Shown: piece by piece, positions 48,181 through 59,308 of the stretch
Layout: the number at the start of each line of letters is the position of its first letter
How positions within the stretch are numbered: the stretch's first letter is position 1
Assembly: GCA_018340805.1 (NCBI GenBank)
Contig: JACMZG010001914.1
Span: 31,148,899-31,212,898, forward strand
Length of the DNA stretch: 64,000 nt
Direction of reading: 5' to 3'
DNA from: Microvelia longipes
Taxonomy: Eukaryota > Arthropoda > Insecta > Hemiptera > Veliidae
The notes under the pieces: model-generated
The model's database searches: none
Told to the model about the DNA's origin: nothing
The model's input: only the letters and a program-made list of their open reading frames with translations
Translations under genes and position numbers: made by a program

Positions 48181-50079
48181 TTAAAGCTGTTGAATTCTTT
48201 TATGTATCTTCATAAATTTCTACTATACAGTAGTGCTATAAATTTCTACATCTTCGAAATATTACTACTATACAGGGTAGAACAAAAGTCCCCCCCCCCC
48301 TCTTAGGCTGGGAACCATATAACCTTAATGAGTACATGTAACCAAAATAGATATTACGACGTCACAAATCAACAAGGAAAACGAAATCTGGCTAAATTAA
48401 AATAGCAAGGAAAAAATTGTTGTCGTGAGGTCATTTTAAGTTTACAAGCACACCCTTTACACACAAAACAAAGATTAAGAAAATTGATATAATTAAATAA
48501 TGGATTAATAAGTCAATAAAAAATAATAATTTAAGTAAAAAATAACAGATGTAAAAAAACGAAAAAAATATACAGTAAAACAATACCAATAAATAAAAAA
48601 GATAATAAAGACATTGGTAAATAATTATAGCTTTAGGTGAAAATAAATTTGAATATAAATTTTAAAGTACTAAAATTTATGTTTCTTTCATTTTGAAATC
48701 CTATTGTTACAATTTAATATTATCTTAGTGCTATTAATCTGTTTATTTTTTTAAATAAAAAGTATTCCTTTTATTAGTTTACCCTTGCTTTATTTACTTC
48801 AGGTTGTCAAGTCGTGAATTTATATTTGTTGTAGTAATTTGTCGTCTCGTTAGGTACAACTCCGTGACAACGGGGCTGTCATTCTGATCTTAGTTATAAA
48901 ATCTAGTCGGTAAAGTTAAGTTTCATAATAAATCGTGATGTTTTTTCTGCTCCAGATTTCAAAATGTAATCACCTACTGTTTGTTTATGGTATTTTTTAA
49001 TGTAAGAAAAATGTAACGAAGTGTTGTTTTCAAAATATTGCAAGTTGTTTTCAAAAAGTGTGCTGTTAGTTAAACAGTGTACTGTTTGGGTGAAAAAATC
49101 TAAAAACCAACCTTTTTTATTACCTTGCAAAAAGAGTCTAATTTCTTTCTGAAAGTCTATTATTGTGACTGCTGCCAATATAAATTTTTCTTATCGTATT
49201 GTAGTAAATCATAAATAAAAGCTCATTTAATCACCCTGCAAGAACCTCCTGCAGGGAGGTTCCCCCACTCCTGAGGGTGAGGGGGTACAGTACAACTTTT
49301 TAACATAGACGATCATGGTCAACATTGGTTATAATTTGATTGGTCATAATATACAATAAAATATAATCAATAAAGAGACAACAGGGTATGTCCACTTTAC
49401 AAATGTGAAGACCATGTTTGAATCATATTAAAAAAAGGAAACTTAATATACATAAAAGCACAAATACATAAGGAACCAGATCCGGCAAGATCATTCGAAT
49501 TTAGTTATGTGAAAGATTAAAAAACTGACTCACAACAAGCAAGTGAAGACCATAATGAAACAAACATGTTAAATAAAGCAAACATGTTACACAACAAGTG
49601 TTTACATAACGCTAAACATGTGTCAACGTTTCCCATATAAACTACTGTATTATTATTTCATAAGCGCCACATCGAATTAATTAGAGTAAACATGTTGTTT
49701 AACTATTCTATTAATTATAAAAATGAATGTTATTTTAATTTGAAGCGAAATTAGGATGTTCAAATTAAAAAGTCGATTAGAGCTAAACAAAGGGTTTGAA
49801 TAATTAGTATAAGAACTAGAAGTGTAATTTATGAACAAAAAAGAGAGCTTTGTACGACAGAGCATAATTGATCAAATAAATTCAAATATCATGTCATGTC
49901 ATGAAATTATTTAACATTGCAAAAAATGTTATATGCCGGCATCTTCAGCTTAATTTGTTTGGATCATCATACTAATAGCAGATGTGCTAATAATAGTTCA
50001 GTTTAAAAAATTTGTTTCAAACTGAAAAAATATGTGATTTTTTCAGCAAAACGTTTTCTTTAATAATAAAATTCAAAAA
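48181..50079. other. AT-rich sequence with a C-run and GC-rich hairpins
   Basis: A C-run is near 48289-48300. GC-rich inverted blocks (AACCTCCTGCAGGGAGGTT, then CCCCCACTCC against GGTGAGGGGG) lie at 49243-49292. A 91-codon minus-strand frame at 48903-49178 has no ATG start and is unrecognised. No gene is called. Confidence 0.55.
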
Positions 50080-50500
50080 GTATTTGTGATTTAGCAAATA
50101 TTTTACTCTCATTTAAAACAATATCAATGATAAGAAGTTATTTGTGATTTTAGCAAATATTTTAGACTCTCATTTAAAACAAAAGAAGTTATTAGTGATT
50201 TTAGCAAATATTTTAGACTCTCATTTTAAACATATAAGTTATTAGTGATTTTAGCAAATATTTTAGACTCTCATTTAAAACAATCAATGATAAGAAGTTA
50301 TTAGTGATTTTAGCAAATATTTTAGACTCTCAACAATATCAATTATAATAAGATATTAGTGATTTTAGCAAATATTTTAGACTCTCATATACAACAATAT
50401 CAATTATAATAAGATATTAGTGATTTTAGCAAATATTTTAGACTCATATAAAACAATATCAATAATAATAAGTTATTAGTAATTTTAGCAAAACAGAGTT
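50080..50500 (+). repeat. TTTTAGCAAATATTTTAGAC tandem array
   Basis: About eight units of 50-62 bp share TTAGTGATTTTAGCAAAT and ATTTTAGACTCTCA. Linkers between units (AACAATATCAATTATAATAA and variants) vary in length. Isolated TTTAGCAAA-like words continue to about 50940, as if the array were older and larger. Confidence 0.85.
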
Positions 50501-51240
50501 ATCCTTTTTCATGAATAACAACAACAAAGAAGAACAATTTGAGATTTTAGCAAACCTTTTTGCCTTTTATAAAGCTATTTCATATTTTAAAATGTATTCA
50601 TTTTAATTTATATGATCGCAAAACAAGTTTCTTTTAGCAAAAAAACTGACTGTTTAAACGGAATATGATTTCAAAGCGATTAGTATTTTGTAAAAATAAC
50701 AAAAATAAAACAAGGACTGTTAGTCATTTAAGTAAAAACTATTTAATATTTGTAAACACGACAAAATTAAAACGATTGGTGAATTCAGCTGGTTGAATTA
50801 ATTAATATTTGATAAGGTAATAAAAAAAAACCCTATTATTCAACAAACTATTTGTAATTCCAGCAAAACTGTTCGTTTTTTCTAAAATAAAAAAATATAT
50901 TTAAACCAGATTATTAACTTAAGTCTGAGCAAAGGTATTCGGAATCATTTTATCAAAGTCAAATTAAGAAAGCGAACTAACAATTTTAATGTTTTAATTT
51001 TTTTTGAGAGATGAGGTCCCTTGAAGTTGAGCGTCTTGTGGCTCAGGCCAACTTGTCCTCACACTGAAATCAATTTAATAACTACACTTGGTTGTTTTTA
51101 AGTATCTGGCAGCATTAATTCGTTTTTAAATGTCTTATACATCATTTTACACATACGTCATACAAGAATACGAATAACTAACTATACGAGTTTAAAAATA
51201 AATCAATTGAAATCAAAAGATATAAATTTAAATAATAAAT

Positions 51241-51242
<2 letters not shown>
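50501..51242. other. AT-rich sequence, decayed array margin
   Basis: Words such as TTTTAGCAAAC, CTTTTAGCAAAAAA and CCAGCAAAACTG recur here. A GC-richer patch at 51008-51065 (TGAGGTCCCTTGAAGTTGAG) is unassigned. Confidence 0.5.

Positions 51243-51287
<45 letters not shown>
51243..51287. repeat. (AT)n microsatellite
   Basis: Pure AT dinucleotides. Confidence 0.95.
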
Positions 51288-51290
<3 letters not shown>

Positions 51291-51567
51291 TGTAGTATGT
51301 ATACAATATACAATACATTATATATTACAATATTAGTTCATTATTATATTACTATAGCATTATCACTATGATATTAATATAATTAGCTCAACATGTACTA
51401 TAGAAATAATTTATCTTTCACAGAATCACTGGTAAGAATAAGAGCGATTTTTTTACTAAACGAATATAAGCTATTCGACCATCAACGAAAGATGAACTGA
51501 TAAAAAACAACCCATTAAGTGTGATATTCTTATGAAAATTTGCTAAAAAAAGCTAATTAGCTTTTTA

Positions 51568-51609
51568 GCAACATTCTGCTGCGCTTTTAGCAAAAGCGTA
51601 GCAGAATGT
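51568..51609. repeat. Hairpin with about 18-bp arms in AGCAAAAGCG context
   Basis: ACATTCTGCTGCGCTTTT and AAAAGCGTAGCAGAATGT are inverted around the short centre AGC, with one mismatch. It follows AAAGCTAATTAGCTTT, another small palindrome. Its size and tiny loop resemble the snap-back hairpins at 9285-9468. Confidence 0.8.
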
Positions 51610-51689
51610 CCTCCAACCCTCTCCATCTCATTTAAAATTACATACACAAAAAAGCTTTAATAAAATTATTTTTTTTTTTTTAAAATGGA

Positions 51690-51800
51690 CGAATCTTATG
51701 AGGAAATAAGTAATTTATAAGTATTCTTTTTTAATTAATAAGTAATTTATAAGTTTTTTTATTAATAAGTAATTTATAAGTATTTTTTTTAATTAATAAG
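51690..51800 (+). repeat. Short tandem array of TTAATTAATAAGTAATTTAT
   Basis: Three or four units of about 35-38 bp share AATAAGTAATTTATAAGT followed by a T-run. Confidence 0.85.
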
Positions 51801-52570
51801 TAATTTTCTGAAGAAAATTAACTACAAAGTAATAGCGCATTAGCATGTTCCCTGATCCCATCCCCTCATTTACAATTACAATAAAAAATTAATAAAAATG
51901 CAATTATTACGTCAACCCAAGAGTCTCTCAGCAATGTTTAATAACTTTTATCAAAACCGGCTTCCAACCTACATGTTGTGTACCAGAGATTAACATAAAT
52001 ATAAAGGTGAATCCTACAGGATGAAAATCAGTCTCAAGCTATAATATGAGTCACACATGTCTTATACATTTAATGTCAGACAGTGACGATGGCCGTTTGG
52101 GTTAAAAGCCGATTTCGATTTAATTTAATAAACATTGGTGAGAGATATTTGCAACAGATCATACATTATGTTTTAATAGTTACATTATGTTCAATGTTAT
52201 CAATTGTTTACATCTCAATATACTTCAGATAAATTCTAACAGTTAATAAATCATTACTGTCAACAACAATACTGTCAAGCATAATGTAATCTGATACCTT
52301 AACTTTTATGCAAGCATAAGGAACAGATGACTAAACATAGAATGACACAAAACTCCAAGTAGAAACGAAAACCAACTTATCTAACGCGATCTTTAGCGGA
52401 AGAGTAAATGAAACAACCTACACATAAGGTGTCCTTGCGCCTCATTTATGCACTGAGTTTCATTTACTATTATTCTATTGGTTAATTTCGATGCGTCCAT
52501 GTCCTTGATTGGTTCATTATTCAAATTATTGAATAAACTACGTTCCTTTTATATTATGAAGCGAACGTAA
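51801..52570. other. AT-rich sequence, nothing recognised
   Basis: No supported feature. Confidence 0.6.
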
Positions 52571-52915
52571 TAAATGGGATACGGGGTACCTCCGAACTAC
52601 TTTTCATCAAATCCGAACCACATGCGCTCCTACTCACTCCTTTGAACTCGCTTCGCTCGGCCTCAGACAGCAAATGCATTCGTTTTATTCCCAGCGGCCA
52701 CTCATTCAGGCGCTGGCTCGATGCAGTGAGGTCATTTCGTATACTAAAAGTATACAAAATTTAGTATAATTATTTAATACATAAAAAGATATACTAGTTC
52801 CAAATTTTTCAACTGAATTGGATTATTATTTAATTTTTTACAATTTTTTAAAAAAACGTATTAAATGTCATTAGTTCAATTAAAAATTGAACTAATGCTT
52901 ATAATGAGATAAAAC
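52571..52915 (+). repeat. Family R repeat, 5' half
   Basis: The head, AAATGGGATACGGGGTACCTC, is 21 bases, of which GGGATACGGGGTACC is the conserved part. It has the AACTCGCTTCGCTCGGCC block and continues to TTGAACTAATGCTTATAATG. It is truncated there and joined directly to a family G copy. Confidence 0.7.
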
Positions 52916-53082
52916 ACAAATAATGTGCGGGAAGCCGAAAACAATTAATTTATTGTAACCTTAACTCACTCTTGATAGAGGTTTCAATGAGGTTACATGA
53001 GCCTCTAAAAGCCCCAATATTATGTTTCAAGCCTCTCAATGTAGTTAAATAGGTTATGCCTAGTATATATTTCTATGATTTT
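52916..53082 (+). repeat. Family G repeat
   Basis: GTGCGGGAAGCCGAAAACAA is followed by TTTATTGTAACCTTAACTCA and TAGAGGTTTCAATGAGGTTA, ending near CTAGTATATATTTCTATG. The upstream part present in the copy at 62795 is missing. The junction with family R at 52915 marks an insertion or a shared breakpoint. Confidence 0.75.
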
Positions 53083-53800
53083 ATATGTGTAGTTTCTTGG
53101 CATCTATAGTTTTAAAGAAAATAATTAAAGTATCACAAATGGAAAACATTTATTTAGACCAAATTTCCCAACAGGAGACAGACGTTATGCACAAATACCC
53201 GAGAAATATAGGTATCTGACAACATTTTTCATAATGCCTGCTCTAGTAGGGCATTGAGAACCCCATCCAATTTCCAGAATTGCCCGCAACATAATGAACG
53301 TTGACGTCAGTAAATTCCTTTACCAGGACTGCAACGACAAAAATTTTCTCTACTTTTTTTATTCGCTACGCTAGCTTTTTAAGACACTTTAATTATTTGT
53401 CTATTTTTACAATCCTATCATTTTATTGAGACGAATCATAGCACATATGTTGATGATACGCAAGTACTAATGTAATGGACTCATATGAATAACATACCTC
53501 GAATCGATACGAATATTTTTTTTAATCAACCATAAACTGTCACTAAGCATTAATTAAAAAACTAAAGTGATAACTACAAATATGAATGGAAAAATTCCAT
53601 GACCTGAATAGATTAAATGCATTTATTAATAAAATATGAATACTAGGTACCCTTAAAAATAAAATTAACATTCTACCTATCACTCATTAGATACTTCAAT
53701 TATATTTTTAACTAGCTAGACATAGTACAGTTCATTAATAAAATAATAAAATTATCTAGGCCACTCGACAGACACCTTCGTCTCGCAGACCTGATTGGGG
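53083..53800. other. Sequence without recognised features
   Basis: GC content is moderate at 53150-53400, but the translations show no known domain. TTCGCTACGCTAGC at 53350-53370 recalls the family R head only weakly. Confidence 0.5.
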
Positions 53801-53828
53801 TATATATATAATATATATAATATATATA

Positions 53829-53859
<31 letters not shown>

Positions 53860-53967
53860 ATGTGTGTGTGTGTGTGATGATGCCAATATGCACCAATCAG
53901 TATGATGCGATTAAGCTGAGTTGCTTAGTTGCTTTGTTTGCTAAAATTTTCTTACACACACACACAC

Positions 53968-54019
<52 letters not shown>

Positions 54020-54022
54020 TTG
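53801..54022. repeat. Mirror pair of (AT)n-(TG)n and (CA)n-(AT)n tracts plus poly-T
   Basis: (AT)n then (TG)n at 53801-53876 faces (CA)n then (AT)n at 53955-54002 across about 80 bp of unique DNA, so the block is an inverted pair of compound microsatellites. A run of about 20 T follows. Confidence 0.9.
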
Positions 54023-54999
54023 AGAGCAAGCGGAATTAATCCCGAGTTACATTATTTCCCGAATATTCATATCATATGATATATCATGTATGTATATGAT
54101 ATATCATACATCAATATCATGTGATATTGTGAACTTAACACTGTTGGTAAAATAAATCAAAAAGTTACAAAAAAAATGAATAGAAATAAAAAATAAAATA
54201 CTACTAACTTGGAAAGGTTTGACATACAAATTAGCTATAATTGGCTAAAGTAGATAATTACAAATGAATTAAGTTGAATAAATAGTCATACAAATTTACA
54301 AAAGAAATAACCAAACAATTTGCCAACTTAATAATTTAAGAAATAAATGAAAAATAATTATCATGAACAACAAAAAGTAAAAGGAACAAATTGTAACAGT
54401 TAAACTAAACAAGGTTACAAAAAATAAGATAAGAACTAAATATTAGTGTGTTGACTGATTGACTATAAATTAAAAATCGGAAAAAAATAAACAGTAAAAG
54501 TCGATCAAATATTGGAAGGACCTTGGACGGTTTTAAAAAGATTGAGTAAATTTGATAAGCAAAATAAACAGGTCCAGACATGCTGTCTACAACTACAGGA
54601 ATTTATAACAAGTAATGACAACAATCTTTCAACAAGTTTTGGTAAAACCACTCACAAAATCGGTTATAGGGTACCATAGCCGCAGGTACACGGTTCGCTG
54701 GCCCTTAAAATATTTTAGTCCAGGACCTGAAAGAACGCGACTCATTTTGTACTTTTTCAAATCAATTTTTTTAAAAAATATAACCTAAATGATGAAGAAA
54801 AAATATAGTCTTGCCTATTTAAAGTGGAGCCCTTCATATATGATTACGCAAGCTGAAAATGATAAAAAAATCGCACAAATTTGTAAAGGTGGCAAAAATT
54901 TTTAATAAATCGATAATTTATTCATAAAAATCGGGTAACTAAAACGAAAGTTATGGCAAAGTCAGGGAATTTCTTTCACAAAAAGTCTACGTTTACTAA
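54023..54999. other. AT-rich sequence with a weak family R head
   Basis: ATATGATATATCATGTATG and related palindromes lie at 54070-54125. A degraded family R head, AAATCGGTTATAGGGTACCA, lies at 54656-54730. Otherwise nothing is supported. Confidence 0.5.
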
Positions 55000-55130
55000 A
55001 TAATAAAAGAAAAGAAGTCTCTCCACAAAACAAAACTTTATTGGCGCTTTCAAAAATTTAAAGCGCTTTCAAAAATTTAAAGCGCTTTCAACCTATGATG
55101 GACTCCATTCACGCTCATTCTACTAGTATA
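55000..55130. mobile_element. Fragment of the AGTCTCTCCACA fold-back group
   Basis: AAAAGAAGTCTCTCCACAAA matches the outer part of the 9982-10238 element. AAATTTAAAGCGCTTTCAA is partly duplicated (55060-55090). AACCTATGATGGACTCCATTC closes it, matching TGGAGTCCATC at 21190. The hammerhead-like CTGATGA part is lost. Confidence 0.65.
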
Positions 55131-55479
55131 TCTACGTTTACTGTATTTTTAAGTCAGTTTGCAAATGTAATAACTTAGGTACTAGTAATCTAATGTGGAC
55201 AAATAAACACTTCATTTATTGGAATTTTTTCAGCTTTAAAAATGTTTCTCTTCAAGTTTTATACACGACTAACAGATAATTAATAAATAAAATAAAATAA
55301 AAATAACTAATAAAATTAAATTTATTTTAAAAAACCTAAAATGTGTACGATTTTTTAAAATTTTGAACGTGCGCAATCATATAAAGGGGATCTGCATTGG
55401 CAGACTATGTGTTTTATTAATCATTTAAATTAAGGTATTTTAAAAAAAAAATGATTTAAATCAGTACAAACTGAGTGTC
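55131..55479. other. AT-rich spacer
   Basis: Nothing supported. Confidence 0.6.
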
Positions 55480-56052
55480 GTTTTAGGGCGCACATCTATG
55501 CACTTCGTTCGACCTAACAGGAAAATTCAGTTTTTATCCCAACGGTCACCAATTCAATTACTGAACACGATCGATGCTGTTTGAAAATGCTGCATCCCTA
55601 TTATAAAAAGGGATACACTCGTGTCAAACTATAGCTATATTAGGGGATTTACAAATTTTTAACGTTTTATTTAAAAAAAAATATCACAGGCTAAAAATTG
55701 AACTAATGCTGATAATGAAACTTAGCACAGTTGTAGATCTTAAAGAAGACTATATGCGTGCTAAATCTCAAATATTTTTTCCACTTTTTAATTAACTTTT
55801 AAAATTTTGCCGAGTCATTATTGCAAGTTAATATTGTTATACAAAAATATTTTTCTGGATATAGAAATGGCACAAAATACTATGCGTGCCAAATTTCATA
55901 TTTATAAAATAATTCTTCAATTAAACTAAGCCACTTAAGGCAGCCTTAAAATACCTGAAACAGATAATATAGGTGACATCCCGGTTTCGGATTTTATGCA
56001 AACACAATACTTTCTCTATATACCTACTGTAGAAATGAGGAAAAGTAAAAAA
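55480..56052 (+). repeat. Family R repeat, 5' end degraded
   Basis: CACTTCGTTCGACCTAAC replaces the usual CTTCGCTCGTCC block. Then come AACTAATGCTGATAATGAAA, the core CCGAGTCATTATTGCAAGTT, and GATGACATCCCGG-like text. The end is ATACCTACTGTAGAAATGAG. Confidence 0.7.
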
Positions 56053-57339
56053 TGTGCATCTATATCAACCTGCATCTAAAATACTCATGGGCCATTTCTA
56101 GCATAAAAATTTGAACTCAAACTAGCCTCTGAGATTAGAAATTTAACACTTCTCGTCATAAAAACCAACGAGTATCGACCAAATCCAGATCTATTTTTGT
56201 CAATAATAAATACCATTTCCTGTTTTTTAAGCTATTACGGTATGAAAATAGTCTGACCTCAAATTTGCTTTTTTCATGAAAGCACATTGAAGCAGATATT
56301 AAGTCGAACCTAGGTTGAACTTGGCTACTTTAGAAAAAATTGTAAAAAAGTAGTGCCATTGATTAGCTAATTTACGAAGTTTAACCAGATTTAAGTAAAA
56401 AATTACCTCTGTCTACTCAGCGAATAGGAATCTCGTCTGCTAGAGCTCGTGAACTTCATTATTTCCAGTTGTTCTCTTTAAAAAAATAACTTCAAAACAC
56501 CAAACAACTTTGAAACACCAAATTTAATAGAAATCACCGCTCTTCGTTATTGCCATTAGAAAAAATAAACTAATTTTATTCTTCAATACTTCTAAGCATT
56601 AATAAATATCCAGATTAATTCAATCAAATGTTACGTATGAAAACAATTTGAACATAAAAATCAAAAGAAGCACTGATGGTAATCACTTAAGTATTTTATT
56701 AATTGTCACAATGTTTTCAGTATTGATTTTTGATAACAGAGTTGTATTTATATAAAATTAAAATATCCAGGTTAAAATCAAAACAAATAGTTAAAAAAGC
56801 TGTATCATTGCACAGATATAAAAATGTTTTAAAAGAAGGTATTTTCTTTATTTAAATAATGTCAAGTTAAAATACGATCGTACGAGCGAGCGAACGCACT
56901 GATAAAAAACTTGAAAAAGTTATCAACAAATAGTTGTACTTGAATACGTAAATAGAAAATACGATTATACAATAACGTAGATACACCCTAAAGAGACGAC
57001 GGAGGACCGACAGTGACTGACTGGATTTACGAGTTACGAACAAAGGGTGGGTGAGTTCCCCACTTGAAGATCCGAGTGTACTAGCCAGTGGTGGGGGCAA
57101 CCCCTTGTATCACTCGTATGCAGTGTTATAAGATAAAGAATAATAACATTGTGTTTAAAAAACATAGGGACATCGGACTAATCCTTGGTACATTGAATTT
57201 TATTTTTGTTTTTAGGGTTTCGTTAGTTTATAACTAACTTTTGTTAGGATCCTAGGTTTCAAGTGTTGTTCACACCTGTATCTATCAGCAATTTTTTAGA
57301 GACAAAATGATTTCTAAAAATAAGAAATATTATTACTAG
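56053..57339. other. Mostly AT-rich sequence, nothing recognised
   Basis: The GC-richer stretch at 56870-57120 contains a 77-codon minus-strand frame (56867-57100, starting MPPPLASTLGSSSGELTHPL) with Ser- and Leu-rich content. It is unrecognised and no gene is called. Confidence 0.45.
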
Positions 57340-57545
57340 AGGGGCCCTATAGGTTTAATTTGGAAACATGGAAACAGTAACCTGTCCACCTTCGCTTATA
57401 AATATAATCAACTTATATAGAACGTTAAAAATACAAATCAAAACACAATCGATGTACGGGAAGCCGAAATCAATTAATTTATCAAAACCTTAACTCACTC
57501 TCAAAACTTTAACTCCCTCCAGGCGGAGCCAAGGGAGGAAAACAG
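57340..57545 (+). repeat. Family G repeat, partial
   Basis: AGGGGCCCTATAGGTTTAAT and CACCTTCGCTTATAAATATA are shared with the copy at 62795. GTACGGGAAGCCGAAATCAA and ACCTTAACTCACTCTCAAAA follow. The 3' part is replaced by CTCCCTCCAGGCGGAGCC. Confidence 0.65.
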
Positions 57546-57769
57546 TGAGGGCAAATGGTACATACAATATTTTATCTTCAAAAGAGAAAAAAAAACACAT
57601 ACCACATAATATAGCGATTTGGTATATGGTTATACACTAACACTTACACAGTTTTAACTTAATGAACAAGTTTGTATCGAAAAATATTATAACAAAAACA
57701 AATAAAAATATTTCTTTAAAGAATTATTAATATTGTTAAACACGCGTTTAAATTGATGTCAATATAAAA
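57546..57769. other. AT-rich spacer
   Basis: Nothing supported. Confidence 0.6.
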
Positions 57770-57858
57770 CGCGCATGCGTAGTTTGATGTTTGTTTTGTT
57801 CGTGTCTGGTTGTTATGGCAACCAGATACTACCCTACTACATGTTTCGCGCATGCGCA
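57770..57858. promoter_or_regulatory. Candidate NRF-1 and RFX (X-box) site cluster
   Basis: CGCGCATGCGCA (57847-57858) fits the published NRF-1 consensus YGCGCAYGCGCR, and CGCGCATGCGTA (57770-57781) is close to it. Between them GTTGTTATGGCAAC (57809-57822) is near the RFX X-box palindrome GTTGCCATGGCAAC. In animals such sites mark housekeeping and ciliary-gene promoters. No transcript or coding start is visible beside it, so it might instead be part of an unidentified mobile element. Spacing between the two GCGCATGCG sites is 77 bp. Confidence 0.35.
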
Positions 57859-58060
57859 ATGTCTGATTTTCATTTTAGTCCCGCATATTAATAAATTTAA
57901 TAAATATTAATATTTTAGTCCCGCGTAATAAGATAAGGGCCGAAAAGCCCTGTTTTAATCCCTTATATTAGAGCAAAAAAGTTCATTTTAGTCCCTTTTG
58001 GAGACGAAAAAATTAAATTACAAATAAAAGGAAATTAAAACTAATATATTTTAATGTTCT
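57859..58060 (+). repeat. Four spaced ATTTTAGTCCC motifs
   Basis: CATTTTAGTCCCGC (57871), TATTTTAGTCCCGC (about 57912), GTTTTAATCCCTTA (about 57951) and CATTTTAGTCCCTT (about 57985) recur every 33-41 bp, separated by AT-rich text. They lie just downstream of the NRF-1 and X-box cluster. Confidence 0.6.
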
Positions 58061-58124
58061 TTTTAAACCAGAGTGCCCTAAATCCCGAGAACCCTAAATA
58101 TATCTAAAATATTAAATATAAACA

Positions 58125-58280
58125 ACAGTCTCTCCACTAAATGTAAAATTTATTTACATAGCCGGCTTTCAACTGTAAACAGCCATCATCAGTGCCGATG
58201 TGGTGCGAAAGAAAACGATAAAAATTAAACGGTTTGTTTCCTTTGAGACAGAATCTTTGTCTCAAATGAAACAAACCCGA
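58125..58280. mobile_element. Fold-back group member with hammerhead-like motif
   Basis: CAGTCTCTCCACTAAATG opens the element. On the minus strand CTGATGA (58186-58192), the stem halves GGCTG and CAGTT, and GAAA (58167-58170) follow in hammerhead order. A separate hairpin, GGTTTGTTTC and CAAATGAAACAAACC around TGAGACAGAATCTTTGTCTC, lies at 58231-58279. There is one arm only, unlike 9982-10238. Confidence 0.65.
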
Positions 58281-58286
58281 TAATAG

Positions 58287-58600
58287 TCTTTTGTCGCTTA
58301 GTCTGTTGTCACTTAGCCTATTTTTAATTAGAATGTTGTCACATATACTGTTGTTTCTTAGTCTGTAGTCTGTTGTTACACATCCTGTTGTTACTTAGCC
58401 TATTGTTGCTTAGTATGTTGTCACAAATACTGTTGGTTTTTAGTCTGTAGTCTGTTTTTATATATCTTGTTGTTACTTAGTCTATTGTTACTTTGTATGT
58501 TGTCACATATACAGTTGTTTCGTTGTCTGTTATCACATATCCTGTCGCTGCTTAGTCTGTTTATGCTGTTGTCACTTAGTCTGTTATCAGAACTAAACCT
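58287..58600 (+). repeat. Degenerate short tandem array, TTAGTCTGTTGTCAC-like
   Basis: A unit of about 12-15 bp (CTTAGTCTGTTGTCACTTA and variants) is repeated more than twenty times. A higher-order period of roughly 100 bp is visible in the recurring TATGTTGTCACATATAC (58332, 58417 and 58496, with changes). Confidence 0.85.
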
Positions 58601-59130
58601 TTTAGCAGCTTTTAGTAATTATATATACCTTCAAAATAAATAGTTAAAAACCTGTAACCTGCACATTCGTTTGCTTGATAAATTTTATAAATCAACATAC
58701 CTGAAACAAAACAAAACAATATCCTTTTTTATTTTATTTTTTTTAACTTTATTGATTATTGTCTACAATAAATGTATTTGACATAGTGCTAATGTTGGTA
58801 AAAGTGACTTGGCAGTCTTGATAGGAGGAATCACCCAGTGGTGATACTCCTTGGCGTGGTTAAAAACAATATCCAAAATTATGAATTGTAAGGAATTAAA
58901 AAAAAATTAAAATAACTCTACCAGTAGTACCTTAAAATGATAGACATTTTCTTATGCCAATCCTGCACATTTAAAAATATGTTACATCCCTTTGCAGCTT
59001 AATATTAAACAATAATAATATTTGTTTTAAAAATATTAATAAACTTCGTAAAAAAATGTTTTTCGTTAAAAACTAATGTAGTCGCTGGCGTGGAAATGGT
59101 AAAGGAGGTTCGATTCCGTTCTCTTGACTT
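58601..59130. other. AT-rich sequence, nothing recognised
   Basis: TGTTGGTAAAAGTGACTTGG at 58793 resembles the start of the 36669 block. Nothing else is supported. Confidence 0.55.
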
Positions 59131-59193
<63 letters not shown>

Positions 59194-59215
59194 GTGTTGT
59201 GTGTGTGTGTATTTA
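59131..59215. repeat. (AT)n then (GT)n microsatellite
   Basis: (AT)n to about 59186, then TGTTGTGTGTGTGTG. Frames crossing it are artefacts. Confidence 0.95.
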
Positions 59216-59308
59216 TGTATGTATGAGTGTGTATTCATCGCCATATTTTTTTTTAAAATTTCTATAAGCAATTTTTTACGAAGTTCATTAAATCAAATGT
59301 GCTGGACC

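Noticed and set aside
48903..49178. 91-codon minus-strand frame
   Set aside because: It has no ATG, a stop lies just upstream, and no domain or neighbouring feature supports it.
47886..50500. CRISPR array
   Set aside because: The regular repeats lack unique spacers of constant length, and the window is animal DNA; these are minisatellites.
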